Assembly: GCA_031266855.1 (NCBI GenBank)
Contig: JAISAF010000281.1
Location: forward strand, 1-5,997
Direction: 5' to 3'
Source: Spirochaetales bacterium
Lineage (GTDB): Bacteria; Spirochaetota; Spirochaetia; DTKZ01
Length of the DNA: 5,997 bases
Made by a program: the position numbers and the translations under genes. Positions 5,730 through 5,997 of this stretch are shown here, one piece after another. How positions within the stretch are numbered: position 1 is the first letter of the stretch; each line of letters begins with the position of its first letter. The notes under the pieces are model-generated. The model was given only the letters and a program-made list of their open reading frames with translations. It did not search any database and was not told the origin of the DNA.

Positions 5730-5897
5730 CGGATTTGCCGCCATTTTGCGGCAAATCCGCCAGACTTGTGAGAGAACCGGAAGGTTATCGAACAAGTCTG
5801 ATTGATTTGCCCGGTAAGCTTCCGGTGAGGTCTTATGGAATTTGCCGCGGGAATAACGGCGGATTCCGTTCTGTTCGCAGACGAAAGGCGCGAACAG
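5730..5897 (+). other. stem-rich stretch between cheY and tRNA-Val, possible structured RNA
   Basis: Between cheY and the tRNA there is no credible gene, but several stems are packed together. Stem 1 is 5730-5741 with 5748-5759 (12 bp, loop CATTTT). Stem 2 is 5761-5769 with 5792-5800 (9 bp), whose loop holds AACC-GGAA-GGTT at 5775-5786. Stem 3 is 5837-5847 with 5857-5867 (11 bp including two G-U pairs). Stem 4 is 5871-5878 with 5890-5897 (8 bp). ACCGGAAG in the loop of stem 2 (5776-5783) also complements CTTCCGGT (5819-5826), which would form a pseudoknot. A TATAAA at 5718-5723 could be a -10 placing a start near 5730, but no -35 accompanies it. The stretch does not match RNase P RNA, tmRNA, SRP RNA or any riboswitch I know. 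It may be a structured RNA or another cluster of palindromic repeats. Confidence 0.35.
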
Positions 5898-5910
5898 TTC
5901 TACTGTTTTG

Positions 5911-5985
5911 GGGCGGTTAGCTCAGTTTGGTTAGAGCACCTGCTCGACACGCAGGGGGTCGGTGGTTCAAGTCCACTATCGCCCA
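5911..5985 (+). tRNA. tRNA-Val (anticodon GAC)
   Basis: All four arms fold. The acceptor stem is GGGCGGT (5911-5917) with ATCGCCC (5978-5984). The D arm is GCTC/GAGC. The anticodon stem is CCTGC (5939-5943) with GCAGG (5951-5955). The T arm is GGTGG/CCACT with loop TTCAAGT. The discriminator is A5985. The anticodon loop TCGACAC places GAC at 5946-5948, which reads GUC/GUU valine codons. Position 33 (5945) is C where U is nearly universal. CCA is not encoded (AAA follows), so it must be added enzymatically. No clear promoter is visible just upstream. Confidence 0.93.
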
Positions 5986-5997
5986 AAACTGAAAAAA

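Noticed and set aside
5735..5920. 61-codon + frame between cheY and the tRNA
   Set aside because: It runs into the tRNA gene, has no Shine-Dalgarno, and is made of hairpin arms.
5835..5997. Frame open from an ATG at 5835 through the tRNA to the window edge
   Set aside because: GAGG at 5827-5830 is a passable ribosome site, but the frame reads straight through a well-folded tRNA; tRNA genes often lack stops in one frame.

Overview
The window carries a complete spirochaete-type chemotaxis operon, cheA - cheW/cheR-like fusion - cheX - cheY, all on the + strand. The gene order is the one known from Treponema pallidum and T. denticola. Three further traits point to Treponema or a close relative: the CheW domain fused to a CheR-like domain, CheX as the CheY-P phosphatase, and an enlarged CheA dimerization domain. 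Roughly balanced base composition and many intergenic palindromes would suit a gut treponeme, but the species cannot be settled from this sequence.

Layout. Positions 2-169 are the last 55 codons of an unrecognised gene. From about 217 to 928 there is no convincing gene. This stretch holds an array of six short hairpins (306-569), a 34-nt imperfect tandem repeat, a terminator-like hairpin (678-711), a 20-bp perfect inverted repeat inside a larger imperfect palindrome (745-873), and two 23-nt direct repeats (613-635 and 871-893). The second direct repeat runs into a near-consensus promoter, TTGACT-17-TATTAT (892-920). That promoter sits so close to the cheA ATG (929) that the mRNA should be leaderless or nearly so. 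The four che genes follow with gaps of 24, 33 and 21 nt. The three downstream genes have good Shine-Dalgarno sequences; cheA has none. A 13-bp hairpin (5671-5700) follows cheY. A stem-rich stretch (5730-5897) with several competing pairings comes next, and then a tRNA-Val(GAC) gene (5911-5985), whose position 33 reads C instead of the nearly invariant U.

How the genes work together. CheA is the receptor-coupled histidine kinase and phosphorylates itself on His52 of its P1 domain. The CheW domain of the fusion couples CheA to chemoreceptors in the polar array. The fused CheR-like domain has lost several methyltransferase signature residues, so it is probably structural or regulatory rather than catalytic. 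CheY takes the phosphoryl group on Asp78 and acts on the switch of the periplasmic flagella. CheX removes the phosphate. No cheB, typical cheR, cheZ or receptor gene is in the window.
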